This document shows, one piece after another, positions 16,304-25,536 of a DNA stretch of 64,000 bases (positions are counted from its first letter, which is position 1; every line of letters begins with the position of its first letter). The stretch is from assembly GCF_020723905.1 (NCBI RefSeq), contig NZ_DYHZ01000005.1, positions 124,001 to 188,000 of the forward strand. The letters are read 5' to 3'. The notes below the pieces were generated by a model that was not told the DNA's origin, did not search any database, and was given only the letters and a program-made list of their open reading frames with translations. The DNA comes from Anaerolinea thermophila. Its GTDB lineage: Bacteria; Chloroflexota; Anaerolineae; Anaerolineales; Anaerolineaceae. Both the position numbers and the translations under genes were made by a program.

Positions 16304-16408
16304 CACTGTACGACGCCGGGAATTCGCCTGACCATCGCGCAGCCCTGGACGGCTCGGGGGTTGTTGGCGAGCAAGCGTCATCGAATTCAATTTTATGGAG
16401 TGTGTTTC
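16304..16408 (+). promoter_or_regulatory. Long structured 5' leader of the cold-shock gene
   Basis: The GC-rich leader can fold: TCGCC (16324-16328) can pair with GGCGA (16367-16371), enclosing AGCC-CTGGAC-GGCT. Two GAATTC copies (16320 and 16382) are another pairing option. Long leaders that refold with temperature are known for cspA-type genes; here the thermosensor role is inferred. Confidence 0.4.
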
Positions 16409-16627
16409 ATGTCTGTTCGTTATACTGGAACCGTAAAATGGTTCAACGCCACAAAAGGGTACGGCTTCATCGGGCGTGATGACAATGCCGGGGATGATGT
16501 GTTCGTTCATTTCTCGGCGATCCAGATGGAAGGGTATCGCACCCTGAAAGAAGGTCAAAAGGTTGAATTTGAAATTGAGCAGGGTCCAAAAGGACTTCAG
16601 GCTGCTCAGGTCATTCCACTGTCCTGA
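16409..16627 (+). CDS. csp: Cold-shock-domain RNA chaperone
   Basis: This 72-residue protein is one cold-shock domain that binds single-stranded RNA and DNA. RNP1 is KGYGFIGRD and RNP2 DVFVHFSAI, after the start [11 protein letters not shown]. Such proteins melt RNA structure in the cytoplasm. ATG 16409 has GGAG about 8 bases upstream. Expression is probably controlled through its long leader. Confidence 0.96.
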   Translation: MSVRYTGTVKWFNATKGYGFIGRDDNAGDDVFVHFSAIQMEGYRTLKEGQKVEFEIEQGPKGLQAAQVIPLS

Positions 16628-16649
16628 CACCACGAGAATCAATACTTAT

Positions 16650-16690
16650 GCGCCGTTTCGAAATGAAAACGGCGCTTTTTATTTTTTGCC
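16650..16690. terminator. Terminator between csp and the YdcF gene
   Basis: GCGCCGTTT pairs with AAACGGCGC and is followed by TTTTTATTTTTT on the plus strand. The hairpin overlaps the last codons and stop of the convergent YdcF gene (ends at 16679). Confidence 0.85.
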
Positions 16691-17284
16691 CAAAAATGCG
16701 AGCAGAGAAATTAATTCCCGAACAACCGAATTCCTGGAATCCCTGTCCAGATACCACAGCCATGCATTCAAACGGGGTTCTTTTGAAGATACGACGATAA
16801 ATTCTACAGGCTCTTTGCTCAAAACTTGCTGGAATATGAGTTGACTCCTTCTCGTGTGATATGGGTCGGTCACCACAATCAAGGTGTTCCATCCTCTTTC
16901 TTTGAGGATATCCAGAGTGGCAATGGCTTCTTCTTGAGTGTTTGTAGCAACTTTTCGGGTAATGACGATTTGGGGTACAGGGATACCCCGTTGGTGGGCT
17001 TCACTGGCTAGATAGTCGGCAGTTTTCCATCCACTCTCAGTTGTTTCCTGCGTTTCAGTCAGAATTAAGTATCTCGCTTTTTCCGCCTTGATGATGTTGA
17101 CTGCTTTCTCCAGCCGGTCCAGTTCTCCGCCACTCAAGACGACCACGGCATCTGCAGGTTGCAATGGCTCATTTACGACTAAAAAGTTTCCCAGTGCTCC
17201 CAGGACAAAGAGGGCACTACACAAACAAAATAAGCCGATTCCTGCCAGGATCAAACCGATCGAAATAATGTGTTTGTGTTTCAT
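16679..17284 (-). CDS. YdcF/DUF218-family membrane-anchored protein
   Basis: This 201-residue protein has one N-terminal membrane segment (about residues 7-30) and a DUF218 domain: ADAVVVLSGGELDRLEKA, then TETQETTESG, ATNTQEEA and VVTDPYHTRRS. Members of this type (YdcF, SanA, ElyC) act at the cell envelope and may bind nucleotides or lipid-linked intermediates; the reaction is unknown. Its ATG overlaps the stop of the aminotransferase gene, so the two form one operon. The longer ORF start within that gene is not used. Confidence 0.85.
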   Translation of the reverse strand: MKHKHIISIGLILAGIGLFCLCSALFVLGALGNFLVVNEPLQPADAVVVLSGGELDRLEKAVNIIKAEKARYLILTETQETTESGWKTADYLASEAHQRGIPVPQIVITRKVATNTQEEAIATLDILKERGWNTLIVVTDPYHTRRSQLIFQQVLSKEPVEFIVVSSKEPRLNAWLWYLDRDSRNSVVRELISLLAFLGKK

Positions 17285-18432
17285 GAGTAAAGGGCGTGTT
17301 TCATTCTTTCCAGTGCTTGCTGGAGGGTCTTTCTTGGGCAAGCAAAGTTCAAACGCACAAAACCTTCCCCCTCTTTTCCGAACCATTTTCCATCCACTAA
17401 TGCAACTTTTGCCTTTTCAAGGAAAAACTTGGCGGGGTTGGAATGAGTAGAGAGGAGTTTTCGGCAGTCAATCCATGCCAGGTAAGTCCCTTCAGGTTTG
17501 GACATTTGAAGTTCAGGGAATTCGGTATATATCATCTCGAAGAGAAAATCCCGGTTGGATTGAAGGTAGTCTAGAAGCTGGATAAGCCATTCTTCGCCAT
17601 CCTGGTATGCTGCCAGAGCAGCAGTCAGTCCCATCACATTGACTCCACCGACCAGCCCTTGTCTGGCAATTTGAAACGTTTCTCTCAATTTTGGATTTTG
17701 GATGATGGCGAAGGAACAATACAAACCGGGCAGGTTGAAAGTTTTTGATGGTGCCATCAATGTAATGGTGTTTTGCGCAATTTCTGGTGAAATTGCTGCA
17801 ACTGGTGTGTGAGGGTGCCCTTCGTAAACCAGGTCGCAGTGGATTTCATCCGAACATAATATCACTTCGTTCCGAAGGCAGAATTCTGCAACTTGTTCCA
17901 ATTCTTTTGACGTCCAGACTCTGCCGACCGGATTATGTGGACTGCAGAGAATCATTAGCCGGGCTTCATTTGAAAGAGCAGAAGCCAGGATATCCCAGTC
18001 GATTTCGTATTCTCCGGTTTCTTTTTCCACAAGGGGTGCATCAATACGAATGGCTCTGGCATTTTGAGGGGCGGTTAGAAACGGACCATAAACCGGAGGC
18101 TGGATTACCACCCCTTTATTTTGGGCAAAAGCGTGGCAGGTGATATTGATTCCCGGAACAACACCCGGTATCAAGACAATGTCATCGGGAGTAATTTTCC
18201 ATGAGTATAGTTTTTCCATTCGCGAGACCAGGGTCTCTTTTAGAGCCAATGCCTGGTTGGGATACCCAAAAATCCCATGATCTGCTCTTGCTTTCAGGGC
18301 TTCTATAACGGGTTCAGGAGAACGAAAATCCATATCGGCTACCCATAAAGGAATGACATCTTCCGGGTAAAGGCTCCATTTTTCACTGTCAGTATTTTGG
18401 CGAGGAATAATTACGTCGAAGTCGTATTTCAT
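17281..18432 (-). CDS. MalY/PatB-type PLP-dependent C-S lyase/aminotransferase
   Basis: This 383-residue fold-type I PLP enzyme resembles cystathionine beta-lyase PatB/MalY. Motifs seen are PLWVADMDF at the start, CSPHNPVGR, SDEIHCDLVY and the PLP-lysine segment APSKTFNLPGL. It likely cleaves cystathionine or cysteine to give homocysteine or sulfide, pyruvate and ammonia; an aminotransferase role is the alternative. It is the first gene of a two-gene minus-strand operon with the YdcF gene. Confidence 0.9.
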   Translation of the reverse strand: MKYDFDVIIPRQNTDSEKWSLYPEDVIPLWVADMDFRSPEPVIEALKARADHGIFGYPNQALALKETLVSRMEKLYSWKITPDDIVLIPGVVPGINITCHAFAQNKGVVIQPPVYGPFLTAPQNARAIRIDAPLVEKETGEYEIDWDILASALSNEARLMILCSPHNPVGRVWTSKELEQVAEFCLRNEVILCSDEIHCDLVYEGHPHTPVAAISPEIAQNTITLMAPSKTFNLPGLYCSFAIIQNPKLRETFQIARQGLVGGVNVMGLTAALAAYQDGEEWLIQLLDYLQSNRDFLFEMIYTEFPELQMSKPEGTYLAWIDCRKLLSTHSNPAKFFLEKAKVALVDGKWFGKEGEGFVRLNFACPRKTLQQALERMKHALYS

Positions 18433-18455
18433 TTTGGTGTCCTCTTAATTTTTTA

Positions 18456-18482
18456 TTGATTATAAACGCTCCATGATATACT
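18456..18482 (+). promoter_or_regulatory. Putative promoter of the methyltransferase-proC pair
   Basis: TTGATT (18456-18461) with a 15-base spacer to TATACT (18477-18482). The spacer is short. The likely start near 18489 is only about 5 bases before the chosen ATG. Confidence 0.4.
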
Positions 18483-18493
18483 TTTACTCCAGA

Positions 18494-19411
18494 ATGAACA
18501 CTACCCCTCCTTTAGAACTTCGGTTGCTCTACCCACAAAACTGGAAGGATTATGAACTTCTGGATTGTGGGAATGGATATCGTTTGGAACGGTTTGGCCC
18601 TTTTCGGGTGGTTCGCCCGGACGCAGAAGCAATCTGGGATCCAGTATTGCCTGAAAAAGAATGGAAAGATATTCATGCTCGATTTGTTCCCTCACCAGAA
18701 GAAAATGGGGGACACTGGGAGAAAATTCGGCTGATTCCAGAGCGCTGGTATATTCAGTATAAGAATCTAAAATTCTGGCTTCAGATGGGTGGATCAAAGC
18801 ATTTAGGAGTTTTCCCTGAGCAATCTGTACAATGGGAATGGATTCAGGATCAAATTACAACGTTTTCTCACCCTGTGCGTGTTCTAAATTTATTTGGTTA
18901 CACTGGTTTATCCACCCTTGCTGCTGCTGAATCTGGGGCAAGTGTTACTCATGTGGATGCCTCTCGAAAGGCGATTTCCTGGGCAAGAGAAAATCAAATC
19001 CTTTCTGGATTAGACCATAAACCTGTGCGCTGGCTGGTGGATGACGCCTTGAAATTTGTCCAACGGGAAGCGAGACGTGGAATGACCTATGAGGGAATCA
19101 TTCTGGACCCACCTAAATTTGGTAGAGGTCCCAAAGGCGAAGTGTGGGAATTTTATAAGTTGCTTCCTGAATTGCTACAGGCGTGCAAAACCATTTTAAG
19201 TCCAAAACCGTGTTTTATTGTATTGACGGCATATGCCGTGAAAGCCTCTGCTGCCACGATGTATTATGCACTTGAAGACATTGTGAAAGGGAAAGGTGGG
19301 CATCTGGAGGCTGGCGAAATCGCGCTGAGAGAAAATAATAAAAGAGCAAGGTTGCTTGCAACAGCATTATTTGCACGGTGGACGTATCAGAGAGGAGTAG
19401 AAGGTTTATGA
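18494..19411 (+). CDS. Class I SAM-dependent methyltransferase (RlmI/RlmK-like)
   Basis: This 305-residue methyltransferase has the Rossmann motifs RVLNLFGYTGLSTLAAAESG (motif I), THVDASRKAISWARENQ and the catalytic-type DPPKFGRG segment, which is common in rRNA m5C methyltransferases of the RlmI class. The N-terminal part lacks a clear PUA domain. The target is probably a nucleic acid. The start is uncertain: an in-frame ATG at 18473 lies in the predicted -10 box, so ATG 18494 is preferred though it lacks a ribosome-binding site. It overlaps proC by 4 bases. Confidence 0.84.
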   Translation: MNTTPPLELRLLYPQNWKDYELLDCGNGYRLERFGPFRVVRPDAEAIWDPVLPEKEWKDIHARFVPSPEENGGHWEKIRLIPERWYIQYKNLKFWLQMGGSKHLGVFPEQSVQWEWIQDQITTFSHPVRVLNLFGYTGLSTLAAAESGASVTHVDASRKAISWARENQILSGLDHKPVRWLVDDALKFVQREARRGMTYEGIILDPPKFGRGPKGEVWEFYKLLPELLQACKTILSPKPCFIVLTAYAVKASAATMYYALEDIVKGKGGHLEAGEIALRENNKRARLLATALFARWTYQRGVEGL

Positions 19412-20253
19412 ATCCGAAAATTGCCTTGATTGGACCAGGAGCCATGGGAGAAGCCATAATCATTGGTCTGCTTAATAAAAAAATTACATTACCGGAATTT
19501 ATTTATGCCTCTGGTCCTGTTGTGGAACGTGGCGAAGAGTTAAAAGCAAAATATGGGATTATCCCGTTGACGGATAATGTTCAGGCTGTCCAGCAGGCCG
19601 ATCTTATTATTATGGCGGTCAAGCCTCAAATTTTGAAAAAGGTCATGAAGGGGTTGAAAGGACATATTCCCCCCGGGGCACTGGTGCTTTCTATTGTGGC
19701 AGGCGCGTCTATCCAGACTTTGAGTGAGGGTTTAGCGCATCCATCCATTGTTCGTGCCATGCCCAATACGCCGGCTCAAATCGGGGAAGGAATTACCGTA
19801 TGGACGGCTTCTTCATCCGTCACTCCTTCCCAAATGGAATTGGCCAGGCAGGTTCTGACAGCGCTTGGTGTGGAAATATATGAGGAAGAAGAATCCCACC
19901 TGGATATGGCTACGGCATTGTCGGGCACAGGTCCTGCCTATGTATTTCTCTTTATGGAAGCCCTGATTGATGCCGGGGTGCATATGGGGTTTGCTCGAAA
20001 AACAGCAGAGCAACTGGTTACTCAAACAATTTTAGGTTCGGTGCTGTATTATAAGAAAATTGGGATTCATCCTGCCCAACTGAGAAACCAGGTGACCTCG
20101 CCGGGTGGCACCTCTGCTGAGGCGCTGTATTATCTGGAAAAGGCAGGCTTTAGAACTGCTTTATCTCGAGCCATTTGGGCAGCCTATGAGCGTTCGCTCG
20201 AACTTGGGAAGGGGCTGAACAGCAAACCGCCGGAGAGCAAGAGCGAGTCATAA
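19408..20253 (+). CDS. proC: Pyrroline-5-carboxylate reductase
   Basis: This 281-residue enzyme makes proline from pyrroline-5-carboxylate with NAD(P)H. It has the nucleotide-binding start ALIGPGAMGEAII, then MAVKPQ, RAMPNTPAQIGEG, and the signature segment ALSGTGPAYVFLF...TSPGGTSAEAL. The start ATG 19408 overlaps the methyltransferase stop, with AAGG just upstream. proA and proB are not in the window. Confidence 0.96.
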   Translation: MNPKIALIGPGAMGEAIIIGLLNKKITLPEFIYASGPVVERGEELKAKYGIIPLTDNVQAVQQADLIIMAVKPQILKKVMKGLKGHIPPGALVLSIVAGASIQTLSEGLAHPSIVRAMPNTPAQIGEGITVWTASSSVTPSQMELARQVLTALGVEIYEEEESHLDMATALSGTGPAYVFLFMEALIDAGVHMGFARKTAEQLVTQTILGSVLYYKKIGIHPAQLRNQVTSPGGTSAEALYYLEKAGFRTALSRAIWAAYERSLELGKGLNSKPPESKSES

Positions 20254-20271
20254 CTTTGACCATGAGCAAGC

Positions 20272-20316
20272 AAAAAGAGACTGCCTGGTGGATGTTGGTA
20301 GTGGCAGTCTCTTTTT
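20272..20316. terminator. Bidirectional terminator after proC
   Basis: AAAAAGAGACTGCC and GGCAGTCTCTTTTT form a 14-bp stem with a 17-base loop. It can serve both proC and the convergent small membrane-protein gene. Confidence 0.85.
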
Positions 20317-20332
20317 GTCGGCTGAAAAATTA

Positions 20333-20548
20333 CTACACAGCCCAAAATGTCTGAACCAGTTTGAACCAATCTGTGGAAAAGAGAATGGAGAGTACAAGGA
20401 TTAAGAATATGAGAAAAATAATGAATCCGCACCCGCATCCTGTACACGAGCCACTTTTCCATCCAAAGGTTTTTTGAAAGAACTCATAAGCCCACTTTAA
20501 AAGAGTGAGTTTGAGCAATCCAACCAGGCAACCGGGGCGATCATCCAT
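20333..20548 (-). CDS. Small cysteine-rich membrane protein
   Basis: This predicted 71-residue protein has an amphipathic N-terminal half, a CTGCGCG cluster and one hydrophobic stretch FIIFLIFLILVLSILF. ATG 20548 has a strong AGGAGG 5 bases upstream, which makes it a credible gene despite its size. I recognise no family. The cysteines at the membrane boundary could bind metal or form disulfides. Confidence 0.6.
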   Translation of the reverse strand: MDDRPGCLVGLLKLTLLKWAYEFFQKTFGWKSGSCTGCGCGFIIFLIFLILVLSILFSTDWFKLVQTFWAV

Positions 20549-20621
20549 TGTGTCCTCCTCATACATGCTTTTGCTTTTCATATCTTTTTACGCACATCCG
20601 ATAGAAAAGTTGCAAAATGGC

Positions 20622-20648
20622 TAAAAAAAAGAGGCGCAAACGCGCCTC
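20622..20648 (-). terminator. Terminator of the formate-tetrahydrofolate ligase gene
   Basis: On the minus strand GAGGCGC-GTTT-GCGCCTC is followed by eight T residues. Confidence 0.88.
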
Positions 20649-20670
20649 TGAGGGTATTCCTGGAAGGAAG

Positions 20671-22578
20671 TTACGATAATCCAATAATTTTTTCCGTGTC
20701 CGGATCTATGTCGATTTCAAAGAAAGCAGGGCGAGTGGGCAATCCAGGCATGGTGCTCATCTTTCCAATGAGTGGATACAGGAAACCCGCCCCGGCTGAG
20801 GCTCGAACTTCCCGAACAGGTAGTCGAAAGCCCTTGGGAACCCCTTTCAGATTTGGATCATGGCTCAGGCTGAGATGGGTTTTTGCCATGCAGATGGGTA
20901 ATGTGTCAAAGCCCATTCGGGTGTATTCCTCAATTTGTTTTTCTGCTTCTGGAGAATAATCCACGCCATCTGCTCCGTACACCTCACGGGCAATGGTTTC
21001 AATTTTTTCTTTAATCGGCATCTCGAGAGGATATAAGAAACGGAAGTTTCGGGGCTTTTGTGAAGCCCGAACCACGGCGTTTGCAAGGTCAATGGCGCCT
21101 TCTCCACCAAGTTCCCAGTGCCGTGAAACAACTGCATCCTCTGCCCCCGCCTGGACTGCCGCTTCCTGAATCATGGCTAATTCTGCCGGGGTATCAGTAT
21201 GGAAACGGTTAATGGCTACCACAACTGGAATACCAAACTTGCGCACAATTTGGATATGGTGGATGAGGTTCCCAAGACCTTCCCTGAGCAACGGAAGATT
21301 TTCATCCGTGTACGCAGGGTCTAATGGCTTTCCGGCTACCACCCTGGGTCCTCCCCCGTGCATTTTCAAAGCGCGGACAGTCGCTACCAGTACCACTACA
21401 CTGGGAAGCAAGCCGGAGTATCGGCATTTGATGTCAAAGAATTTTTCCATGCCGATGTCAGAACCAAATCCCGATTCGGTCACCACAAAATCGGCCAACT
21501 TGAGAGCAATTTGATCGGCGAGAATGGAACTGTTGCCATGAGCAATATTGGCGAATGGACCTGCGTGAACAAAAACAGGCGTTCCCTCAAGGGTTTGCAT
21601 CAGATTAGGTTTGATAGCGTCTTTCATTAACACCGTAAGCGCACCTGCCACTCCCAGATCCTCAGCAGTGATCGGCTCGCCACTACGGCTAACAGCAACT
21701 ACAATGCGACCGATTCTCTCACGCATGTCTTTGAGACTGGTGGTGAGGGCAAGAATTGCCATTAATTCACTGGCAACAGTGATATCAAAACCCGTTTCTC
21801 GTTCAAACCCGGCTTCTTCAGGTCCTTTGCCAATGATAATTCCACGCAGGAAACGATCGCTGGTATCGAGAACCCTTCTCCATGTGATAGTTGCAGGATC
21901 AATGTCCAGACGAACCAGTCTGGAGCGTTCTTCTGGTGTCAGATCATCAGGATCGGTTTTCTGAATGCCCAGTTTTTTAAGTCTTCCGAGCAAGCCGGGA
22001 GCGAAACGGCGTTTCCCATTTTTATCAGTCGGACATAATCGGTTGAATAATTGCTCGTCGGTGGCTCCAGATTCGTGTAAAACTCTGGCATCAATGGCTG
22101 CGGCGAGAAGATTATTTGCGGCAGTGATGGCGTGGATATCTCCGGTCAGGTGGAGGTTGAAATCCTCCATAGGGATAACCTGGCTATACCCCCCGCCAGC
22201 CGCTCCGCCTTTAATACCGAATGTAGGTCCCTGGCTGGGTTGTCGAATACAGGTGAACACACTGTAACCCAGATGGGCACCTAATGCCTGACTCAGTCCA
22301 ACGGTTGTGGTCGTTTTTCCTTCTCCCAGAGGAGTTGGAGTAATAGCAGTTACATCAATATATTGTCCATTGGGGACATCTTTGAGCCGTTCCAGAATGG
22401 ATAGTTTAACTTTGGCTTTATAGGGCCCGTATAATTCCAGTTCTTCCGGCAAAATACCAATCTCTTCTGCAAGTTGGGCAATGGGCTTAAGAGTAGCAGA
22501 TTGAGCAATCTCAATATCCGCTGGAACAGGTGTAACTCGTTTGAGCGGAGTAGGGGTAACCGGTTTTCGGGATGTCAT
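20671..22578 (-). CDS. fhs: Formate-tetrahydrofolate ligase, long eukaryote-like form
   Basis: This 635-residue cytoplasmic enzyme makes 10-formyl-THF from formate, THF and ATP. It has the P-loop-like [14 protein letters not shown], the [19 protein letters not shown] motif, and [18 protein letters not shown]. It is about 75 residues longer than typical bacterial enzymes (about 556) and carries the [20 protein letters not shown] insert known from the C-terminal domain of eukaryotic C1-THF synthase. ATG 22578 is chosen; a TTG eight codons earlier is less likely. Its role may be one-carbon supply for purines or formate use; no other Wood-Ljungdahl gene is in the window. Confidence 0.95.
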   Translation of the reverse strand: MTSRKPVTPTPLKRVTPVPADIEIAQSATLKPIAQLAEEIGILPEELELYGPYKAKVKLSILERLKDVPNGQYIDVTAITPTPLGEGKTTTTVGLSQALGAHLGYSVFTCIRQPSQGPTFGIKGGAAGGGYSQVIPMEDFNLHLTGDIHAITAANNLLAAAIDARVLHESGATDEQLFNRLCPTDKNGKRRFAPGLLGRLKKLGIQKTDPDDLTPEERSRLVRLDIDPATITWRRVLDTSDRFLRGIIIGKGPEEAGFERETGFDITVASELMAILALTTSLKDMRERIGRIVVAVSRSGEPITAEDLGVAGALTVLMKDAIKPNLMQTLEGTPVFVHAGPFANIAHGNSSILADQIALKLADFVVTESGFGSDIGMEKFFDIKCRYSGLLPSVVVLVATVRALKMHGGGPRVVAGKPLDPAYTDENLPLLREGLGNLIHHIQIVRKFGIPVVVAINRFHTDTPAELAMIQEAAVQAGAEDAVVSRHWELGGEGAIDLANAVVRASQKPRNFRFLYPLEMPIKEKIETIAREVYGADGVDYSPEAEKQIEEYTRMGFDTLPICMAKTHLSLSHDPNLKGVPKGFRLPVREVRASAGAGFLYPLIGKMSTMPGLPTRPAFFEIDIDPDTEKIIGLS

Positions 22579-22696
22579 AATGTTGTGGGTCCTTTCTCTC
22601 AAGGTAGGGGTACACTGAATTATCTTTCAGGTTGGAGAAAAGCGCAAGGCAATTGATATTGTCGGACAAATTTGAAAGAAAGTTTATCCTGTCTCC

Positions 22697-22897
22697 TTAC
22701 CGTTTCTTGAAAGCACCCAGAATGGTAGCCGTTGCTGTAACACCGCAGCGGGTGCATCCTGCTTCAATGACCTTCGATAAAGAATTCAGGGGTCGCACTC
22801 CACCAATTACCTCCTGTTGGGTTTTCTCTGGGCGGAGCAAAGAATGAACAATAACCTTTGCAATTTGTTCACAGGTCAAATTTTCAGTCCTGAACAT
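22697..22897 (-). pseudogene. deoC: deoC remnant with the central barrel deleted
   Basis: This 66-codon ORF joins the two ends of deoxyribose-phosphate aldolase. Residues 1-30 (LTCEQIAKVIVHSLLRPE) match the family N-terminus, normally (I)DHTLLKP, with the conserved Asp replaced by Val. The rest (GGVRPLNSLSKVIEAGCTRCGVTATATI) matches the last 35 residues of the barrel. About 150 residues, including the catalytic lysines, are missing without a frameshift. It cannot be an active aldolase and is most likely a decayed gene. It lies directly after the GH130 remnant. Confidence 0.7.
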
Positions 22898-23120
22898 GCC
22901 TCATTCTTCTTTTAATCCCGAATGGCATCGGCTTTTCCCAATCCAACATCTCATTGACATAGGCGAATGCCAGCGCCGTTACAGGATCAGCAGCACCGTG
23001 ATAAATTTCCATTCTCCCTGTTCGCCCGTCTATGAGTGCCTTGCAGGGAATTACCACGGTTAGAACATCTCCAATGCATTCATACAGTATTGGGGGAGAC
23101 ATTAAGTTAGGGTATATCAT
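22884..23120 (-). pseudogene. GH130 glycoside phosphorylase C-terminal remnant
   Basis: This 78-codon ORF resembles the C-terminal end of GH130 beta-mannoside phosphorylases: PILYECIGDV, VVIPCKALIDG and EIYHGAADPVTALAFA, ending ...LDWEK. The full family is about 300-350 residues. Upstream, in another minus-strand frame between 23125 and about 23190, KKYHQIEAVFLEQDQLLKDD could be the preceding part of the same protein, which would mean a frameshift. Decay of an old sugar-use cluster (with the deoC remnant) is the simplest reading. Confidence 0.55.
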
Positions 23121-23340
23121 CTTTCAGGAGTTGATCCTGCTCAAGGAAAACCGCTTCTATTTGGTGGTATTTTTTATGGGAACCGGTGTTATATTAATTA
23201 CCTTGACAATGATATAACAAAATCATTCGCTTGTGTTTTACTTTTTGAGCAGAATCTCTGCTGGAGTACCCAAACGGGTCATTTTGAATAAGGAACTTCC
23301 CGTAAAATTAACTCAGGTTTTGGCGAAGGTTCACATTCCC

Positions 23341-25536
23341 ATGACAACCATGCTTCTCAGTGTATTAGAGAATCTCAATCGTATTGGCAGAGCGATTAAT
23401 CAAATTGGCGCAGAAGCCAGTGAAAATGAGCACGCGGTTTTACAGCAAATCGTTGAAAGTGCCATACAGGTAATCCCCGGATCTGCCGCTGTCATTTTCA
23501 CTTATAATGAAGCCCAAAAAAGTTTTGATCCCCAATCAAGAGTCTCAGCAGGTGAATTTGTACAGGGCCTGGCGGGAGAAAAGCCTCGTCCAAAAGGCTT
23601 TGGCTTTCGCGCTATCGAGCAAAAACGTCCAGTTCTTTCCTATGAGGAAGTAGATCTGGATATAGACCCTGTGAAAAGGAAACAGGGCGCACAGACTCTT
23701 GTTTGTTTTCCTTTGATTGTCGCTCGCGAGCCAGTTGGAGTGTTATACGTTTACCTGAAGGAAGAAAGGCGATTTACTCGCCTCGAACTGCTGATGCTGG
23801 AAAATTTTACCAATCAGGCGGCAATGGCTTTATATCAGGCGCATCACCTGGCAAATGTATCCCGAGATCTGGCTCGGAAAGAAGAACAAATGGCGCGCCT
23901 GCAAAGAGCCAGCATGATCATTTCATCCCGACTGAGATTGGAAGAAACCCTGGAAGCCATTTTACAAATGGCTTTAGAAGTGACCAATGCCCAGTACGGT
24001 ATCTTCCGATTATTAGACCCTGTGCGGAATGTTTTGGTGACCCGGGCTTATGCAGGGGAAGGTTTAGGCCATCCATTTGTTCAGGAGTTGCCTTTAGATC
24101 AACCCAGTATTAGTGCATGGGTGGTAAAAAATCGCCAGTCTGTACTCATTCCGGATCTCACTGCCCAGCCGTGGTCAAAAATTTACTTTCCATTGGATGC
24201 CAATTTGAGCATGAAATCGGAACTGGCGGTACCGTTAATTTCATCAAGTGGTCGGTTAGAAGGCGTTTTGAATTTAGAAAGTCCAAGGAAAAACGCGTTT
24301 TCAGAAGAGGATCGCCTCCTGTTACAATCGCTTGCAACTCATGCAGTGATTGCAATTCATGAAGTTCGCTTACTGGATGCTTTGCAGGAGATTTCGCAGT
24401 TATTGCTTACACAACCGGAAGAGGTGGTTCTGAAGCGGTTGGTATCTCTGGCAAAGGACTTGCTGGATTCCCTGGTTTGCGGAATCTGGATGCTGGATGA
24501 ACAACGTTTGATATTGCGCGTAGCCGAAAGTGAAGAGAAAATTTCTCTAAAATTCATTGTTCCTGAAATATCAGAAATTCTTAATTCAGAAAAAGAAATC
24601 TTTCAGATCCCTGCCGCGTCGTTTCTGATGGAGATTCCTCAAGAATTACCTGCATCTGCCTGGGTGGTTCCCATTGGTTCTTTGCCGGAATATGGGGCGG
24701 GGGGAATTTTGCTGGTTTACCCTGTCTTTGCCAAAGGGGCAGAAAATGAATGGGAAAAGAAAGTCCTTTCTTTGCTGGCACATTATGCAGAAATGGCAAT
24801 TTTCTTCTCCTCTCATCAAAAAGAACTGAGACAGGCTCAAGAACAGCGTTCCGTTGCTGAAATGTTTGCCGCTGTGGGAGACATTGCCACAAATCTGTTA
24901 CACCAATTGAACAATAAAATTGGCACAATTCCTGTGCGAATTCAAAGTATTCAGGATAGAAGACAGGAACTATTATCGCAAGACCCCTATTTATCGAATC
25001 ATCTGGAGGAAATTGAGCGCAGTGCCACCGAAGCCATGCGGATTGTGAGAAAAAATCTGTCCCACCTTCATCCTGTACAAATTGTTCCGGTTAATCTGGC
25101 TACCTGCATTCAAGAGGCTATCCAGATGGCTAACCTGGGTGCCGAGATTGAGGTACAGGTTGAGAATCTCCAGAACTTGCCCGAAATTGCCGGTGCTCAA
25201 TATAACCTTGCCCTTGCTTTTGCAAACTTACTCGAAAATGCTTCTCATGCTATGGAAGGCAGAGGGAAGATTATCATCAGCGGGAGTCAGTCTTCTTCCT
25301 GGGTTGAAGTTGTCGTGCGAGATTTTGGGCCCGGAATTCCGCCAGAGATGCATCAACGGATTTTTGAACTGAATTTTTCCAGCGGATCCCCCAGTCATGC
25401 AGGGAAACTGGGGTTTGGTTTGTACTGGGTTAAAGCCTTGATGATCCGACTGGGTGGCAGTGTGGATGTTGAAAGCGATGGAATGAGTGGTACGGCTTTT
25501 CGCTTGAGATTTCCCTTACGGAGGAAACCTTTATGA
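23341..25536 (+). CDS. GAF-domain sensor histidine kinase
   Basis: This 731-residue soluble kinase has about two clear GAF domains (roughly residues 20-170 and 195-360), a third GAF-like region (about 370-515), then a dimerisation helix with the phospho-acceptor candidate His521 in LLHQLNNKIG, and a GHKL ATPase domain with LLENASHAMEG (N box), RDFGPGIP (G1) and GKLGFGLYWVK (G2). No membrane segment is seen, so it senses a cytoplasmic signal or small ligand. The start is uncertain: GTG 23233 gives a longer form; ATG 23341 is preferred because it begins at the conserved fold. Its stop overlaps the regulator gene by ATGA. Confidence 0.88.
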   Translation: MTTMLLSVLENLNRIGRAINQIGAEASENEHAVLQQIVESAIQVIPGSAAVIFTYNEAQKSFDPQSRVSAGEFVQGLAGEKPRPKGFGFRAIEQKRPVLSYEEVDLDIDPVKRKQGAQTLVCFPLIVAREPVGVLYVYLKEERRFTRLELLMLENFTNQAAMALYQAHHLANVSRDLARKEEQMARLQRASMIISSRLRLEETLEAILQMALEVTNAQYGIFRLLDPVRNVLVTRAYAGEGLGHPFVQELPLDQPSISAWVVKNRQSVLIPDLTAQPWSKIYFPLDANLSMKSELAVPLISSSGRLEGVLNLESPRKNAFSEEDRLLLQSLATHAVIAIHEVRLLDALQEISQLLLTQPEEVVLKRLVSLAKDLLDSLVCGIWMLDEQRLILRVAESEEKISLKFIVPEISEILNSEKEIFQIPAASFLMEIPQELPASAWVVPIGSLPEYGAGGILLVYPVFAKGAENEWEKKVLSLLAHYAEMAIFFSSHQKELRQAQEQRSVAEMFAAVGDIATNLLHQLNNKIGTIPVRIQSIQDRRQELLSQDPYLSNHLEEIERSATEAMRIVRKNLSHLHPVQIVPVNLATCIQEAIQMANLGAEIEVQVENLQNLPEIAGAQYNLALAFANLLENASHAMEGRGKIIISGSQSSSWVEVVVRDFGPGIPPEMHQRIFELNFSSGSPSHAGKLGFGLYWVKALMIRLGGSVDVESDGMSGTAFRLRFPLRRKPL

